Assembly: GCA_030280995.1 (NCBI GenBank)
Contig: JASXTE010000008.1
Span: 186,001-250,000 of the forward strand
DNA length: 64,000 bases
DNA from: Hemileia vastatrix
Lineage: Eukaryota; Basidiomycota; Pucciniomycetes; Pucciniales; Zaghouaniaceae
Reading direction: 5' to 3'
Positions within the stretch are counted from its first letter, which is position 1. Each line of letters starts with the position of its first letter. This document shows, in pieces, positions 35,001 to 46,680 of this stretch. Below the pieces are notes generated by a model, which saw only the letters and a list, made by a program, of their open reading frames with translations, was not told the origin of the DNA and ran no database searches. Made by a program: the position numbers and the translations under genes.

Positions 35001-36319
35001 TCCAAAATGAGGATAAACTACAACATCAATCTTTTAGTAAATCTCACAGTCTTTCGAAAAATCAATCATTACTTCAATTTTAAAATTTTAATATGTGGTG
35101 AAAATATGAGGGGGAAACAAATTTTGTTAGGAGTGTTCACAGGGGAACCTTCTAGATTTTATATTGGCCAGTTTGGGAGTAATTGATGAGTTGGAAGCTC
35201 TACTCACAATTACCCCATAATGTTTGTTTCCAACCCTTCTCTGTTTCTAGTTGAATCCTGACTTTGCTTTCTGTTATATAGGTAGTCCTCTATGACTATA
35301 AACTGGAACCTTATGTCGACACAGCACAATCTTTTGGAAGTCTGGATTCAAGAATTTTGTTTTTTTTCATTTTTTTGTTGTATTGGGGTGGATGATCACT
35401 TGTGGTCTCCAATCATTTTTACAAATTGGAGGGAGCCCACCCAGTGATCATTAGTTTGTTTCCTTGATTTTCATTAAATTATCATTTTTCAAATCTTCAA
35501 ATTTTCAAAATTTAATTTTAAAAAAAAATATTTTCAAAAAAAAAAAAAATTATTATTATTTTCAAGAATAATTTGTTTTCAAAAATTTCTTTTATTTTAT
35601 ATTTTTAATTTTTCTTTTCTGTGTATCCACAATCAAGGTGCACTTTGATGTGGGTATGATGTCAGGGGTTCGGCTCATTCAAATGGCTGGGGGACATCTT
35701 TTATTTTTTTATTTATCTTTAATTTTATTTCTCTTATTCTTTTATTATATATTTATTTTATTTATTCTGCTAGTCCATCAAGACTTAAAACTGAAATTCT
35801 TTTCAAGATCATTTATGATTTGTCCTAAACTTCAAGACCGTGGAAAACTGAAGACGTCAATAAAACTAGGAATTATAATGGTCAAGATTTGAGGATGATT
35901 TCTTTTAGTTAGAAGTGTTCATTGGGGAACCTTCTAGATTTTATATTGGCAAGTATGGGGGTAATTGATGAGTTGGAAACTCTATACACACTTACCCCAC
36001 AAATTTTGTTTATATGCTTTATTGTTTATAGATTGATCTCTAGCATTGGTTTTGTGATGCAGGTCTCAGTGGAGATGAGAGCCCACTCTCTTAATTTTTT
36101 TTTGTTGGAGGTGAATAGTAGAGGAGTTTGGAGGACCTCATAACGGTGTCTAGATCATTGCAGCTCTAGCTCAGTAGGGTTTGAAGCCTACTCTTTCATA
36201 CTCAGCGGATTGAAGCATCAAAAATCAAGTGAAGTCAGCTTTAGAAGCAAAATTTTTATTGAAATGATGGTTGAAAAGTTTTTTATGTGATTCAGAATGG
36301 AATGGGGACATTCCATATT
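35001..36319 (+). other. Family A 3' non-coding region with a direct repeat
   Basis: 1.3 kb between pol and the 3' LTR with no gene. A segment of about 90 bp occurs twice (35120-35205 and 35908-35990), sharing GGGGAACCTTCTAGATTTTA and TAATTGATGAGTTGGAA. Confidence 0.6.
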
Positions 36320-36329
36320 GGAGGGAGGA
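36320..36329 (+). other. Polypurine tract of family A
   Basis: GGAGGGAGGA lies directly before the 3' LTR, the usual site for plus-strand priming. Confidence 0.75.
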
Positions 36330-37718
36330 TGTGGCATTCCAAATCTGGGTAGGCTACTTAGGTGAAAATTTGATTGGACCTTGGTTGGAAGGAAATAATG
36401 GTGTTAGCAGGTGTTAATTTGGTTGAAGGGAGTTAACTGTATTTTTTTTGAATGGATTTATGGTGATTTTTGGAGGATTTATGGTGATTTTTTGGAGAAT
36501 TTATGGTGTTTTGGAATGGATATATGATGGTATTCCTATTTTTATTTGATGGTTTCATGGATTGGGTATTGGTTTTACTGGATTTTCTAGGGCTCTCTTG
36601 GTATTTTTGGTGGATGCAGTGTGCTCATGGAGTAGCCATTTTTTTTTCTTCTGGTGCACTCCGGTGCGCTCCAGTTTGCTTCAGTGATTTTCCGGTGCAA
36701 AAGCAAAGTCACTGTGGCAAAGTAGGTTATTGTGGAAAAGTTTGGTCATCCGTGCAAAAAGTCTGGGCACTGTGGCAAAGTTTGGTCACTGCAGAAAAGT
36801 CTAGGCACTGTGGAAAAGTTGGGTCACTGCAGAAAAGTCTAGGCACTGTGGCAAAGTTTTGTCACTGCAGAAAAGTCTGGGCACTGTGGAAAAGTTTGGT
36901 CACCGTAGAAAAGTCTGATCACCAGTGCAAAGTTTGGTCACTGTGCAAAGTTTGGTCACTGTGCCAAACGTTTGGCTATTGTGGCAAAATTTGGTTAGAA
37001 AGTCATTATGCTTACTAGATCAATAGTTTATTGTAGATCATATGCATGTAGGGTATTGTTAGAAAGGTCTGGAGCAGGAGAATCTTATGGGGAGGAGGGA
37101 ATCTTAGTCTTCTACATGTTTTTTGTCATTTAGTTTTGATAATAAGGGTATTTTATGATAATTAACAATAATTAACATATAACAACAATTATAATAAAAA
37201 ATATCAACATATAGGGTACCATTGGATAGCTCTCATCCTTGGTGACTCAAATTTATTTCTTTTCTTATAAAATTTATAAAATAAAAGTATAATAAAGAAC
37301 ACTCTTTAATTTTGGTGGGAAACTGGGTAAATCTGGGGCAGACCTTTAATAAGGCACCTTTGAACAGATCATCCCAAGGGTAGTTTCTGGGGTACTTTAC
37401 TGTACTTTTCAGTCTCTGGGGCAAGTGTTGCCGCTTGTTCTAAGTATTTGCTGTGACTTGTATCAGTGTAATCTGGTATTAGGTATTTGTTTTGGGGATG
37501 TAATCATTTATTGCACTTATTTTTTTTTCTATCATATAGGTTTCCAACACTTTCAAAGTCTTTCTCTCATATTTTCAACTTATCCAACTCTTCAAGCAGA
37601 TCTTCAAGCTTACTTAATTGAATCTTACGTTTACTTAGAGGGACAGGTATTTCTTTTTGTTTTTCCAACTCCCTTGGATTCTGCCTGCAGCAAGGTGACT
37701 GTAGGAGTCTACTCTACA
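36330..37718 (+). repeat. Family A 3' LTR
   Basis: 1389 bp, aligned along its whole length with 25239-26608. Internal repeats lie at 36700-36990. Ends with CTCTACA next to Tet-like gene sequence. Confidence 0.9.
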
Positions 37719-37945
37719 CCTATTATCTTTAATTTTTTTGAATGATTTAGAAGAAGAAATTTTTTTTTCAGATATCTTTTATTCTGATGAGACTGATTAA
37801 CATTAATTTTTTTTGATGATTTAGAAGATGATTGTATTGAAGTTGATTTTGAAGAAGATGATAGAGATGATAAAGATGAAGATGATGAAGAGGATAAAGA
37901 TAAAGATGATAGAGAAGTAAGGGGTGAATCTAAAGAAGAAGACAT
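37719..37945 (-). pseudogene. Tet-like 2OG-Fe(II) oxygenase, N-terminal part
   Basis: The minus-strand ATG at about 37945 starts a Ser-rich region (MSSSLDSPLTSLSSLSLSSS), followed by Lys/Ser repeats of the form EEKISEKKI. The same repeats are found at 25110-25238 on the other side of the retrotransposon, where the gene continues. The insertion thus fell in a repetitive low-complexity region ahead of the catalytic domain. Start and frame are tentative because of frameshifts among the repeats. Confidence 0.5.
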
Positions 37946-38449
37946 TTATTTGATCTGAAAAAAATTTAAATGTCAAAAAAAAATTCAACACATATTTTTT
38001 TAAAAAAAAACTCACGTAATAATATCTTCTAAAATAAAATTTAAAGCAATATACTTTTAAAAAAAATTTAAAAAAAAATTTAAAACAAAAAAATTTTTTT
38101 AATATTTTCAGTAAAAATTATTACAAAAAAAAATACAAGAGAAAACCTGAAGCTTGGTTATAAAAAACCTTCACAGAAAATCCTGTCAAAATAATAAAAA
38201 GAATAAAAATAAAAAATAAAAAAAATTCTGTAAAAGAAAAATCAGAACAAATAAAATTAAAAAAAAATTAATTCAGTAAAATTATTTGTAAGAAAAATTA
38301 AAAATTAATATCTAAACCTTTTTTGTTTTGCAATTTATAGGGAAATTTCTTAAGAGAATGTAATAGTTTTTTTTTCTAAAAATCTGCCAAAAAAAAAAAG
38401 ATACTTTTTAGTATGTTTTTTAAAAAATAGATAACCCCTCTTTAACTCC
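37946..38449. other. A-rich spacer without a visible gene
   Basis: Long A and T runs upstream of the Tet-like gene start. Nothing else was seen. Confidence 0.4.
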
Positions 38450-39130
38450 CATTACAGTCTCCTTTCCCCCCCTTTCTTTCTCTGAAATCACCTTTAAACT
38501 CCCTCCCTCCTTTCCTCAAAACCACCCTCAAATCCCCTCCTTTTCTGTCTCAAAATCCCCCTGAAACCCCCTCCTTAATTGCTACAAAACCCCCCCAAAC
38601 TCTCCCCCCTTAGTTACCTTAAAACCCCCCATTTTACCCCTCTTTATATGTCCAAAACCCCCCTCCGTTCCCCCCCTCTTTAGCCGCTTCAACCCTTAGG
38701 TCCCAACCCCCCCCCCTTACACTCCCCTTAACCCTTCTCTAGCGCCTCCTCCTCCTTAAAAAACAATTGCTAACAATTGTTTGTTAACTAAACGATTTCT
38801 AACAAATGTTCGTTAAGAAGGAGGGGGGGTAGAGGTGGCTAAAGGGAAGTGGAAGGGGGGGAGGGGACCTAAAAAGGGGGAAGGGGGGTTTTGAGGCAGT
38901 TGAAGAGAGGAGAAGGGGGGAGTGTTGAGGCACCTAAAGAGAGGGGAAGGGGGGGTGATGAGGCACCTAAAGAGAGGAGAAGGGGAGGTCTTGAGGCACC
39001 TAAAGAGGGGGGAAAGGGAGATTTGGGACAGGCAAGGAGAATGAAATAAGGGGGTCTTGAGGAAGGTAAAGAGAGTGGAGAAGGAAAGACTTGAGGCAGT
39101 TAAAGAGAGAGGAAAAGGGGTGAAATGAGG
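38450..39130. repeat. Pyrimidine tract followed by purine tract (imperfect inverted repeat)
   Basis: About 300 bp rich in CCCCCTT/CTCC (38450-38760) is followed by about 310 bp rich in GGGGGAGG/AAAGAGG (38818-39130). The centre, AACAATTGCTAACAATTG, and the flanks CTCCTCCTCCTTAA and TTAAGAAGGAGG are inverted repeats. Confidence 0.8.
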
Positions 39131-39626
39131 AAGCTAAAGAGGGTGAAGGAGAGAAAAAAAAAGAAAAAAAAAGAGAAAAAAGAGAAAAAAAAAGTTAATC
39201 TAACCTTGAAAATAAAAAAAAGGACTTACAAAAAAAAAAACATAAAAAAAAACCAAAAAAAAAACCAAAAAAAAAGAAAAAAAAACAAAAAACCAAAAAA
39301 CCAAAAAAAAGCAAAATAAAAAAATTCATGATTAGCAAATAAAAAAAAAGACTTACCTGGTGAGATGAGTTGAGAAAATAAAAGTAACAAAAATATTTGA
39401 GTGATGTTTGAGGAGAGGATGAAAAGGATATGAGTGATGAAAGAAAAAAAAATCACTGACAAAATATGTGATCTCATGTTGAGCTGGTGAAAGAAAACCA
39501 ATGAGCCATCCAAAAAAAGATCTTCACCGTAAATTCCAAAAAAAAAATGAATATGCAACAAACCAAAATACCAAACCAAGTGAATGAAGTACACAAAGAG
39601 GAAATTTGGAGAGTAAAAAAAATAAT
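39131..39626. other. A-rich tract downstream of the transposase
   Basis: A/G- and A-rich low-complexity sequence to about 39350, then sequence shared with 15630-15790. Its apparent Lys- or Phe-rich open frames are artefacts. Confidence 0.5.
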
Positions 39627-40938
39627 TTAAAAGGATGGTAAAGAGAAATGTTGGAGAGTAATAGGCATAATGACAGAGCGCATGCTGGTTGAATGAATGT
39701 TTTGTGATTCAAGGGAGGGGAGAGCCAGTGCTGGTTCTGGATACTCTTCTTCATAAAGATCATTCCACTCATCCTTTAAATCCGCTAGGATATTGTGGAG
39801 TATAATGCAAGTCATGATCCGATGATTTGCAGTTTTAATCTCATATTTTTTTTGAAACTGGATTCTGAACTCCCAAAGTCTAGAAAATGGTCCCTTTAAA
39901 ATACCTATAGCATGTTCAATTTGTACTCTTGGTGGGAAAGGTGATATTTAATTTTAGTTTTGGGGTCATTTTCTAAGGTTGCACTATGGAAAGCATGTAT
40001 AATGTACTTCCCACTTGCATATTCTGAGTCTGTAAGGAGGTACTGAGATTCGTCAAAGTATGAGTCAGCGGTTTGACGAATCCTCATTCTTTTGAACAGG
40101 TAAGAGTTGTGACATGAACCAGGGCAGCCACTTTGAAAAGCAATAAATTTTTTATTGACATTGCATACAAGTTGAACGGCAATAGAGTATCTAGAAAGAA
40201 GATAAAAATTTAGTTTATGAAGGATGAGAAATCGGAGAAGATTTTTAAGAAACCTTTTTTTGTGATCAAAATAATGGTTGCCATCATGAGCAGGCTTGTG
40301 ACTCAAAGGTATAGTTGTGCCATCAACAAATCCTACACAACCAGGGAGACCTTCAGCTTGCATTACTTGAGAGGATTCAAGTTGCTGTTCTGGAGTTGGC
40401 CAAGCAAGTGTTTGAGACTTGAGGAAAAGGATAGAAATCATACAGCGCTTGGTGTATAATATCACAATACCATATTCTATGTTAAAGAGATTATCCAAAC
40501 GTCTTACAGCAGCACCGTTTCCATTTGAGCCAAAACGACATAGTGCAACAGCATGTTTGATGGCAGGATCACACTGTTTGTTATGGGAATTGTTATGAAA
40601 GATAGTTTGATTGGAGATGAGTTGATAAAGTTTGAAGAAAGAAACGGGAGAAGTTCTAAAAAGTTGGGTGAAGTTTAAATGAGGAATGTTGAAAATGGAG
40701 GCCAGATCATATTGGGGATCATTATAAAGATTTGGCCCCCTGGTGATGATGTAACACTTTTTGAAAAGAAAACACGTATAAACTGAGCATCTTCCAAATC
40801 AGAGTCAGATTTATAGTAATGAACTAAAAGAAACGTAATAGCATTAATTGTTGAGTGAAGTAGCTTCCTAGTAGAGAGGTGTTTCATTGTTTCTGGTGGA
40901 AGAATTATGTGATGAGGGAAGTGGGAATTCACCGCCAA
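39627..40938 (-). pseudogene. PIF/Harbinger DDE transposase (HARBI1-like nuclease)
   Basis: Minus strand, start near 40938. An N-terminal region leads to LCRFGSNGNGAAVRRLDNLF (helix-turn-helix-like, about 40540) and then the DDE nuclease. First Asp is in GFVDGTTIPLSHKPAHDG, second in LLTDSEYASGKYI, and Glu in QIEHAIGILKG (about 39920). A short intron of about 60 nt is visible near 40255-40190 (donor after HKK, acceptor TTTCTTTCTAG), restoring a KRYSIAVQ-type join. Two frameshifts, at a G run near 40735 and near 39935, break the gene. The C-terminal end carries TANHRIMTCIILHNIL and an acidic tail. Cleavage and joining of Harbinger termini is the family role; this copy is inactive but recent. 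Confidence 0.85.
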
Positions 40939-41266
40939 ATGTGCAGTTGGGGTGTGTAGATAGAAAAAAAACTTAAGTTTTTTCTACTAAAATTAAGTAC
41001 CATAGAGTGAGGAAAGACTTAAGGATGGCATCAGCAATTATGAGTCATGTGAATTTCTTGCAAATCCATCATGGATGAGATGAGTTTGGGATCAGAAATT
41101 ATGAATGTAAATTTGGGTATAAGAGGCAGGATAATGCATTATCATGGATTGCTTTTCCACTAGCCCTGGGGCTAGTGGATAAGAATCTTCCCCAATTAAT
41201 AATGGCTGATCCTGGAAAAAAAATTCCTGATCCCTAATTGTGGATCCCTGAAAATTGATACCCCCT
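40939..41266. repeat. Harbinger right end beside the transposase
   Basis: Includes the transposase upstream region, a subterminal hairpin (about 41155-41185, arms CCACTAGCCC and GGGGCTAGTGG) and the terminal inverted repeat. Matches 8560-8920. Confidence 0.8.
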
Positions 41267-41492
41267 ATTAAATACATAAAAATGTGCCATAATTTGTAGA
41301 ATATAATATTTTTTTGCAAAATTTAAATGTATATATAATTTATATAATAATGCAATTAATAAAATACTTATATCATTTCATTATGCAATATAATATTAAT
41401 TTATATACATAATAAGCAAATTTTTACACCCTCTTTCGGTTACAGTCAATTGAGATAACATTTCCTGGGCTCCTGGTATATCCTGGCTGACA
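41267..41492 (-). repeat. Family B 3' LTR stub
   Basis: Matches 50640-50892 (ends in CTGGCTGACA). It breaks off at ATT|AAATACAT, exactly where the Harbinger terminus begins. Confidence 0.8.
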
Positions 41493-41618
41493 CTCCCTTG
41501 CTCTAAAAAAACATTAAAAAAATGTTAAGATTTTTTCTTTTTATACTTTTTTAACAGAGTAGGAAGATTTGAAATTTCCTTACCAGGTATCCATGCATCA
41601 TGTTCAGATGATTTGTTC

Positions 41619-44600
41619 TTATATCTCATAAATATTCAGTACCTCTTTCAGAAGCAATAATTTTATCATTGAGAATTTTATCAATTTCTGCAGTTTCTGT
41701 GACTTCCTGAGGGTTTTTCTTAGGTCTTCCCCTTCTTTTGAGAAATAAGTCACAGTTGAAGTATAAGGTTTAAGCAAAGAAATGGAAAAAACAGCATTTT
41801 TCTTATCATATGGAGAATAGAATACAACTTCTACTGCATTATCTCCAACCATTCTTTAAACAACAAATGGTCCCACAAAAGGATCTTTCAATTTTTTGAT
41901 ACCTTGTAGATTGAAATGGACAGTAGATATCAACACTTCATCACCCTTGTTACAATGTGTATTCTTTATGGGATTTATCCTATCTCTTCTTTTCATATAT
42001 AAATGCTTTATCAATACAGCTTTGAGTACGTTTTCTGCATAGCTGTTGAATTTGCATAAAAGATTTTACACCAGGGTGCAGTTCCAACTTAGGTAATTGT
42101 TTATTGAGAATGTGAGCAGGATTATTTGGGACATAACCTAACTAAAGATCAAAAGGCTTTTCCTCAGTTACAGAATGAACAGTGCTATTATATGTAAATT
42201 CAAGACCAGGAAATATAGTGACCCAGTCAATAGTAAATCTGTCATTGTCTTTATATTCTAATCCAAAGGCACAATACCTTCCAATCATATCATCCAGAGT
42301 TTGAATAATTCTTTCAGCTAGACCATCAGTCTGAGGATGGTGAGCTGTAGACAACTTTAACTCACAGTTACAAATATCCATCAAAAAGGTCCAAACCTCA
42401 GATGTAAAATTTGGATCTCTATCAGAGATAATGGCTTTTGGAAATCCAACAATATTAAACATGTAAGTCCACCATTAGAAATCTAACTCATTTGTGGATA
42501 AATCTTTGTGTGTGGGAATAAATTTGCAAATTTTGGTGAATCTATCCACTATTTCCCAACAAGAGTTATAACTTTCTTTACCTGCTAGAGGAAGAACAGT
42601 GACAAAATCCATTTAAATGATTTGCCAAGGAGCATCAGGTGCTTCAATATTTTTTAACAATCCTGCTCTTTTACCTGTCAATCTTTACGATTTTTGACAA
42701 GAATCACAAGATTCAGCATACAATTTAGTGTCTTCAGTCATATTAACCCACCAAGCAGTCTTTTTGATTCTGATAATGGTTTTTTCAAGTTAAAAATGTC
42801 CTGCTAATGTATCATCATGACATAGTTTTAAGATGGTTTCTTTCATGGAAGGAGGGATAACAATGACATTGTTCAGTTTTCTCATGTAGTATATATAACC
42901 ATCTTCAATGGAAAACTTTCCTTTATTCAAAGAACTCTGGTACTTTGGCGGAAGAGTTTTTATCAATTTTTGGATAGAAGCATTCTTTGGATCATTAAAG
43001 ATAGTAACCAATTTATTCAACTCAGAATCTTGATCATATGAATCCAGAATTAATTGTAACAGTTCCTCTTCCATATCAACAATGAATATACCATTTATAT
43101 GTACTGTATCAACTTCAGGTACATTGGCTGGATTAGATACATCATTTGGAAGAGGTGATCTGGAAAACATATAAACATTTGAATGAACATTCCCAGCCCT
43201 GTGAATAATAGTCATTCTACCTCTGTAATCTTGAACAGCTAGTTGCCATCTTAAAATATGTCTATTAGGTGTTTTCAAGTTTAAGAGGGATTTCACAGCA
43301 CTGAAATCAGTAACTAATTCAAAATTTTGATCATCTAAATAATAATGAAGCTTTTCTAAAGCCCATACAACTGCTAAGCACTCTAATTGAGTGGCACCAT
43401 ATTTCAATTCACTTTTTCTGAAGGTTCTTGAAATATAACAGATTACTACTTCTAAAACTTTTTAATTAATAATTTGTTTTTGATGAAGAGCATCTCCAAG
43501 GCCAATAATGCTTGCATCTGTATAAAGAACAAAAGGCTTATTCAAATCTTAGAGGGAAAGGATTGGAGCTGACATTAAACATCTTTTTAATGTATCAAAA
43601 GCTCTTTGACTGTCCTTATTCTATATATAAGCTACATCTTTTCTTGTTAGTTTGGTAAGTTGTAAGGCTATGAATTGATAATACTTTATGTATTGTCTAT
43701 AGTAGCCACAAATTCCAAAAAAACTCTGTTTTTCTTTTACAGTAGTTGGTGCTGACACATTTTGGATAGCAGCAACTTTTCCATGGTCTACACATATCTA
43801 TAAGCCAGACACAACATGACCCAGGACTTTTAAGGATTGAAATTCAAATTTACACTTTTTTAAGGATAAAGTCATGTTAATTTCATCCATTTTCTGGAAG
43901 AATTAATTCAACTGTTGTAAATTTTCATCAAAAGTTTGAGAAAAAACTATGATGTCATCAATATAAACCATTAACCAACCTTCAATTATTTCTTGATGAA
44001 ATGTCTTATCCATTACTCTTTAGAATAATGAAGGGGAATTTTTAGGGCAAAAAGGCATCTTAACATATTTGTAAATTCCCATATGTGTTGCAATTAGCAA
44101 AACATTTTGGGAAGACTGTTCAAAAGGTATTTGATGATAACCTTTATTCCCATCCAGACAACTTATGAATTTTGCACCTTGATAGGTAGCATGTACAGAG
44201 CTAATTCTTGGTAAGTGGTAAATATCATCCACAGTATATGTATATAATGCTCTATAAACTCCACAAAGTCTAGCTTTATCTTTTTCATAAGAGATTAAAA
44301 CTGTAGAGATGACACAATATTTTGGTGTAAAATTTACTTTTTTAGTAATATTCATATTCAATAAAGAGGAGATATTATCTTCTATATCTTTTCTCTTTGT
44401 GGGAGAAGCAGGGTAAGGTTTTTTCTTTATGCTAGGAGGTATTTCATTTAAATTGAAGGATAGAGAAATTTCCATATCATCTTTAACCAAGTCTAACACA
44501 TGTGAACCATGAGCAAAAGCCATTGGGAAAGATGTTATTAAGGACACTAATGAATCTTTTTCTTCATCAGTTAATTGATCACCAAATGTAGCTTTTTCAA

Positions 44601-46050
44601 TTTCAGACAATAATACATTCATTTCCTCTGTTTGTCTACCTTTAAATTCGATCAAAGAATGACAAAATTTTAATAAGGGTGCAAAATGCTTTTTAGAAGA
44701 AGAAATTTTAAATTTTCTTTTCTCGTTCATTCCCAAAGTAAAACAATTATTTGCAGGATCCAGTTTAATTCCAAACATTGTTAAAATATCATTTCCAATG
44801 ATAAATAAATTGCTTAAATTTTCATTTTTCATCACAACATATTCACAAATAGCTCTGAAAAAAACACTATTATATTTGAAGAATACAATGGTTTTGTATT
44901 TGCCAATGGGACATAAAGTAGAACCATAACCTTTACATTTTTCAGATGTTATAGGTAATAATTTACATTGATAATCCTTATCTACAGAAGCAAGTTCTTT
45001 CAAAGACACTACACTTACTACAGCACCAGAGTCAAGAATAACCTCAACATTTTTACCATTAATGATAACTGGTGCCCTCAAAGGGGATATTAAAATGAAA
45101 CTTTCCATAATATCTCTAATTACTTCAGCATTTTCTACAGAAGATAAGTCAATATCACAAATATCAGACCAATTATCTAAATATTGGATATCCTTTTCTA
45201 AAACCAGAACTTCCTGATAAGACTCATGGTCATAACAGATATTGATATTACAATCACTGGAGGAATCATCAAGTTCAGCTTGAGTATTTTCAGATTCCTC
45301 ATTTTGTTCTACAAGATGAAATTTCTTGTCACAAATATGTTCTTTTTGCCATGGTTGGTTACATATAAAAAAAGTAATAGTTGCATATTTCTTTGGAGCA
45401 ACTGGGGAAGAGGGTTTACCAGTTTTTTCTGGAAGTTTTGTGAAGGGCTTTTGTTGGTCATGATAAGATTTAACAGGATAATTCCTTGGTGCATATCTAT
45501 GATTTAGTATGACTTCATTACCGATATGAATAAAGGAAGAATTATCTCTCACATGCTCAGTCATTTCCACAATCAAATCTCTCAGAGAATTTGGTAATTG
45601 ATAGAGAATTTTATCTCTCCAAAGATCATAATCCATTTTAGGATCCATGGCTCGAAGAATATTTTTAATTTTCATAAGGAAAAAGATAGGTTTTTCAGGA
45701 GAGGAGAATGCATATTTAGCATTCTCATATAATCTCTGCTAAGCAAGTCTGAATTTGGAACTACCAAATTGAATTTCAATCAAGGTTTTCCACTCTTTCC
45801 AAGTATAATGTTGAATTTCTAGTAAAACAGATTCATACCACATTAAAGCTAAATTTGAAAATAAAGAAATTAATTTAGAGATAATTTCTTCATCTGGAAA
45901 TTTAAAAGAGTTTTTCAAATTATCAATTCTCTGAAAAAATTGTTGCCAGTCAGATGAAGAGTTACCATTGAAAGTGGGATATTGATTCAGTTTGGGCCAA
46001 TTTATCTGGCTACTGGGATGGTCAATCTTTTTTTTTAAATTATTTAACAT
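41619..46050 (-). pseudogene. gag-pol of family B: capsid, protease, RT, RNase H, integrase
   Basis: From 46050 a capsid-like part (WPKLNQYPTFNGNSSSDWQQF) leads, after a break near 45730, to a long open frame (45675-44020). That frame contains a Cys/His stretch (CNQPWQKEHICDKKF), a protease site VILDSGAVVSVVS and RT with SCLDGNKGYHQIPFE. An in-frame TAA near 44020 comes before the catalytic YIDDIIVFS (43977-43950). RNase H (TDASIIGLG near 43510, then QLECLAVVWALEKLHYYLD) and a His/Cys finger follow. Integrase keeps ISDRDPNFTS and HHPQTDGLAERI (42420-42290), and there is a C-terminal tail (41852-41619). The gene order is that of Ty3/gypsy. Multiple stops show it is inactive. Confidence 0.85.
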
Positions 46051-46680
46051 TAATAATTATTTAAGTTTTGCCAGGTGTTCAGAGATTTCATTATTTACAG
46101 AAACTGCTGGTTCATGACCATTAAAAGATTTTTTGCTAGTAGCAAAAGATTTTACAGACTCATTGTCAGTTTTTTTAATGGCTGGAATATGGGGAAGAAA
46201 AGAGCTGCTCAGTTCAGGTTCCCTTCCCTTATTTTTTTACAGCTTATGGAAAGCACCCTCATCTACACCATAATTATTGATGGTTAAGGCTGAAAATGTT
46301 TCCTGCAGGTCAGACACATAGTTTATTATCCTTGGAGTTTCAGACATCTGGTCATTCATTTTTGCAAGGGATAAACTTTTCTGTCCTCAAAAACTGTGTG
46401 TTTGGTACTTAGGGAATGGAAATCAATTTTAAGCTTTTTCAACTCATTGTGTAGAGATTTATTTTCACCTTTCAATGAATAATTTTCCTCAATAAGATGT
46501 TTTAATTCACTCAAGCTTTTATGCAGATTGATATTGTTATCTGAGATAACTCTATGGTCACTCCTTTTTTGTTATTGTTGGCTAAAAAAATATTCAAGGT
46601 TTCTTTGATTTTAGAATAAGCTGTATCTTGTACAGAAGAACTCACTTTACAATGCCAGTGCAAATTATTCAATCTATCAC
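46051..46680 (-). pseudogene. Family B gag upstream part, coiled-coil-like
   Basis: Broken minus-strand frames read AYSKIKETLNIFLANNN, then a charged, Leu-rich stretch, probably a coiled coil. It is interrupted at 46681 by the inverted LTR. Confidence 0.4.

Larger units (their letters stand above)
25239..37718 (+). mobile_element. Ty3/gypsy retrotransposon, family A, full-length copy
   Basis: LTRs at 25239-26608 and 36330-37718 begin TGTGG and end CTCTACA. A primer binding site, gag-protease, pol and a purine tract lie between them in the expected order. The LTRs differ by several percent by eye, including small indels, so this is not a fresh insertion. The 4-5 bp flanks (ACCAA and CCTAT) are only partly alike. 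The insertion splits a tandem-repeat region of the Tet-like gene, whose parts are on both sides. A solo LTR is nested at 29375-30180. Confidence 0.9.
21686..41266. mobile_element. PIF/Harbinger-like element with ORF1, Tet-like dioxygenase and transposase
   Basis: The left terminus AGGGGGTATCAATGTTGACC at 21686 and the right terminus ending in GATACCCCCT at 41266 form inverted repeats, each flanked by ATT. Removing the retrotransposon at 25239-37718 leaves about 7.1 kb: ORF1 (+), family tandem repeats, Tet-like oxygenase (-), a purine/pyrimidine tract and DDE transposase (-). The outer flanks come from unrelated sequences (the inverted-pair gene on the left, an LTR of family B on the right), so the two ends may come from two insertions joined by recombination. 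All three genes are damaged. Confidence 0.75.

Noticed and set aside
39125..39594. Lys-rich and Phe-rich open frames
   Set aside because: They arise from A-rich and T-rich low-complexity sequence.
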